A stretch of DNA of 64,000 nt, taken from contig JBBCGR010000003.1 in the NCBI GenBank assembly GCA_037201625.1, forward strand, positions 1,550,001-1,614,000, in the 5' to 3' direction. The stretch is from JAMXLO01 sp037201625. Lineage in GTDB: Bacteria; Pseudomonadota; Alphaproteobacteria; Acetobacterales; Acetobacteraceae. The notes below the pieces were generated by a model. It made no database searches, was not told where the DNA came from, and saw only the letters and a list, made by a program, of their open reading frames with translations. Below are positions 62,529 to 64,000 of this stretch, one piece after another; positions within the stretch are counted from its first letter, which is position 1; each line of letters opens with the position of its first letter. The translations under genes and the position numbers were made by a program.

Positions 62529-63508
62529 GCAATGCGGCCCTCAATTGGGCGTTTGCCACCCCCATTCCCAAGGCAACCGACAAGCTGCTGCTGGTGTGCT
62601 TGGCCAACTATGCCGACGAATCCGGTCTGTGCTTCCCGAGCCAGGCCAAGATCGTCGGGGACACATCGCTCGACCGAAAGACGGTGATTGCCGGCCTTCG
62701 CCGGCTGATCGATCGCGGCCTGGTTGTCGATACCGGAATTCGTAAGGGAGCGACCAAGCAGATCGTCATCTACCGGCTGACCATCGACGGCCCTATGGCG
62801 ACACCGGAAACGGTGCCGGAAACGGCACCATTAGAAAATGGTCCCGAAAACGGAACCGTCCCGTATTTCCCGGCTAACAGTCCCGTATTTCCCGTGAAAG
62901 GGTCCCGTATTTCCCGTGAAAGGGTCCCGAAAACGGGACACGGAACCACCAAGGAACCATCAGAGGGAACCACCAGGGAACCAGTACTCGTCGCCGCCGA
63001 TACCGACGATGCCGATCCCCTCGGCGACGTCGATGCCGACCTGTTCGCTGATCCAGACCTTCCCACGGTGGGCCGGGTGAACGGCTGCGGCGGGGGGCGC
63101 GCCAATCCGCCCCGCCGGCGGCGCCCCGCCGGGGAGTCGCCAGAGTTCCTGGCCTTTGTCGCCGCCTACCCGCGGAAGAAGGAGGGGCCGGGGGCATGCC
63201 GGGCCGCGTGGCAGAAGGCCCTGGCCAAGGCTTCACCCGGCGAGATCATGGCCGGCCTGGCCCGCTATGCGTTCAGCGATGACCCGAAGTTCATCCCCAT
63301 GGCGGCCACCTGGCTCAACCAGGAGCGGTGGCGGGGGCAGCCCGACACAATGCCCGCGGTCACGGCGGAGCGTCGCGACACGGTCGGAAGCCGCGTGACC
63401 CGCGGCATGGCCATCATCGCCGGCCTGCCATATCCGCGTGACGGGCCCCCGGACGGCGCCGCGACGACCATTGATGCCGACCCCGGAGACTGGACCCATG
63501 AGCGCTGA
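62525..63508 (+). CDS. phage replication initiation protein (O-like) containing the origin
   Basis: The protein is 327 residues. The N-terminal winged helix (MSNAALNWAFATPIPKATDK, PSQAKIVGDTSLDRKTVIAG LRRLIDRGLVVDT) is the MarR/GntR-like DNA-binding domain of phage O/RepA-type initiators. A low-complexity middle contains the iterons (62858-62939). The C-terminal domain (FLAFVAAYPRKKEGPGACRA, IMAGLARYAFSDDPKFIPMA ATWL) recalls DnaT/DnaD-like domains. It follows dnaB directly and lies near its helicase, as in lambda O-P. Confidence 0.8.
   Translation: MSNAALNWAFATPIPKATDKLLLVCLANYADESGLCFPSQAKIVGDTSLDRKTVIAGLRRLIDRGLVVDTGIRKGATKQIVIYRLTIDGPMATPETVPETAPLENGPENGTVPYFPANSPVFPVKGSRISRERVPKTGHGTTKEPSEGTTREPVLVAADTDDADPLGDVDADLFADPDLPTVGRVNGCGGGRANPPRRRRPAGESPEFLAFVAAYPRKKEGPGACRAAWQKALAKASPGEIMAGLARYAFSDDPKFIPMAATWLNQERWRGQPDTMPAVTAERRDTVGSRVTRGMAIIAGLPYPRDGPPDGAATTIDADPGDWTHER
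62858..62939 (+). repeat. three 22-bp iterons and terminal palindrome, likely phage origin
   Basis: Units of gtcccgtatttcccg plus seven bases lie at 62858-62879, 62880-62901 and 62902-62923; the last two are identical. gtcccgaaaacgggac follows at 62924-62939. Upstream are hairpins ggtgccg/cggcacc and accatt/aatggt, and downstream four ggaacca repeats (62942-62982). All are inside the initiator coding frame. Confidence 0.75.
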
Positions 63509-63932
63509 CCTGATCGAAAAACCGAGATCGCTTCTGCCGGAGCCAATGCCTGCGCCACGGGTATCCGGCGCTCTGTGGGAGGCCTTCGAGGCTACGAGCC
63601 GGCCACACCCCGACATCGGGCCGCCACGCGCCTACAGTGCGCCGGTGCAGGCCGAGGCGCGCGCCTGGCTGCTGCCGATCCAGGCCGCGGTGCGCAATCC
63701 GGCCGATGAGGATCGCCTGCCGGGTTGGGTGGCCGCCGTGCTCCTGGCTGTTGGCCATCTCGAGGTCGGCGCATTCACCGCGGGGACCCAGCGGGAGGCG
63801 TTGCAGACGTTCAAGTTCTTCCCGTCGGCGGCCGACGTCTACGAGATCCTCGCCGGCCCCGCCGTCGAGATCAGGATGCGCCTGCGGACGCTCGAGCGGA
63901 TCGCATCGGCGCCGGCGCGGGAGGAAGGATGA
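63498..63932 (+). CDS. hypothetical phage replication-region protein
   Basis: The protein is 144 residues from ATG 63498 (MSADLIEKPRSLLPEPMPAP), overlapping the upstream gene by 11 bases. A helical region (WVAAVLLAVGHLEVGAFTAG, TFKFFPSAADVYEILAG) resembles the small proteins that follow phage initiators. The function is unknown. Confidence 0.6.
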   Translation: MSADLIEKPRSLLPEPMPAPRVSGALWEAFEATSRPHPDIGPPRAYSAPVQAEARAWLLPIQAAVRNPADEDRLPGWVAAVLLAVGHLEVGAFTAGTQREALQTFKFFPSAADVYEILAGPAVEIRMRLRTLERIASAPAREEG

Positions 63933-64000
63933 CCAAGCGCAAGACCGAACGGCCGTCGACGCTTCCGATCGAGCCTATGGCGCCGCCGGACGCGCAGACC
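63929..64000 (+). CDS. start of a further phage gene, cut by the window end
   Basis: ATG 63929 overlaps the previous stop and is preceded by gaggaagg. The 24 codons seen (MTKRKTERPSTLPIEPMAPP) are too few to identify. Confidence 0.5.
   Translation, partial: MTKRKTERPSTLPIEPMAPPDAQT

Noticed and set aside
62858..62939. CRISPR array
   Set aside because: Repeats are directly abutting 22-mers without spacers, inside a coding frame; no cas genes are nearby.

Overview
The window comes from a GC-rich alphaproteobacterium, most likely Rhodospirillales/Acetobacteraceae-like. The support is the codon bias, a phage-borne GcrA-type regulator and the alphaproteobacterial style of the chemotaxis, serine-synthesis and transglutaminase genes. 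It has two halves: host chromosome (1 to about 31.47 kb) and the left part of a lambdoid-type prophage (about 31.47 kb to the end; late genes lie outside).

Host half. A small lipoprotein precedes a four-gene plus-strand cluster: a DUF2126 transglutaminase-like protein, a circularly permuted ATP-grasp fused to an alpha-E domain, and two further transglutaminase-like proteins. Convergent to it is a minus-strand polyamine-type ABC importer (potD-potB-potC, no ATPase gene present). Then comes a plus-strand chemotaxis cluster (STAS-cheY-cheA-cheW-cheW-mcp-orf-cheR-cheB-cheD) facing a minus-strand cytoplasmic coiled-coil protein with a receptor-tip-like motif. Next are an MlrC-type peptidase, a PEP-mutase/isocitrate-lyase-family enzyme, a NUDIX-related winged-helix protein (minus strand), serC-serA, a TfoX N-domain protein and a two-gene O-acylation unit (MBOAT plus SGNH-like). 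Many genes at 0.5-6.3 kb and 12.6-26.4 kb are broken by 1-base indels in G/C runs, often in compensating pairs. I read these mainly as sequence errors. Intergenic space carries several repeats, including a roughly 105-bp element found three times, each copy supplying the stop codon of the preceding gene.

Prophage half. The left junction falls inside the MBOAT gene, which lacks its 5' part. A tyrosine integrase and an excisionase-like gene lie next to it. A leftward operon of about 20 genes, mostly coupled by overlapping stop/start codons, runs from a promoter near 46.5 kb to 33.3 kb. It encodes an HTH protein, a GHKL-like protein, an SbcC/RecF-like ATPase, a DnaQ-like exonuclease, ERF annealing protein, a YqaJ exonuclease, a HerA-like ATPase, HNH nucleases and DUF5131. 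The immunity region (46.5-49.4 kb) holds an S24 autocleaving repressor, a YdiL/Aca2-like HTH protein, a glycosyltransferase and a Cro-like gene. Four copies of one 16-bp operator sit in the two early promoter regions.

The rightward operon (49.1-64 kb) carries small phage proteins, a GIY-YIG-like protein, GcrA, a RuvC-like resolvase, a helicase-DNA methyltransferase fusion, a RecD-like helicase, DnaB and a DnaC/O-like replication protein. The last gene contains three 22-bp iterons and flanking palindromes, a likely replication origin inside an initiator gene as in lambda.
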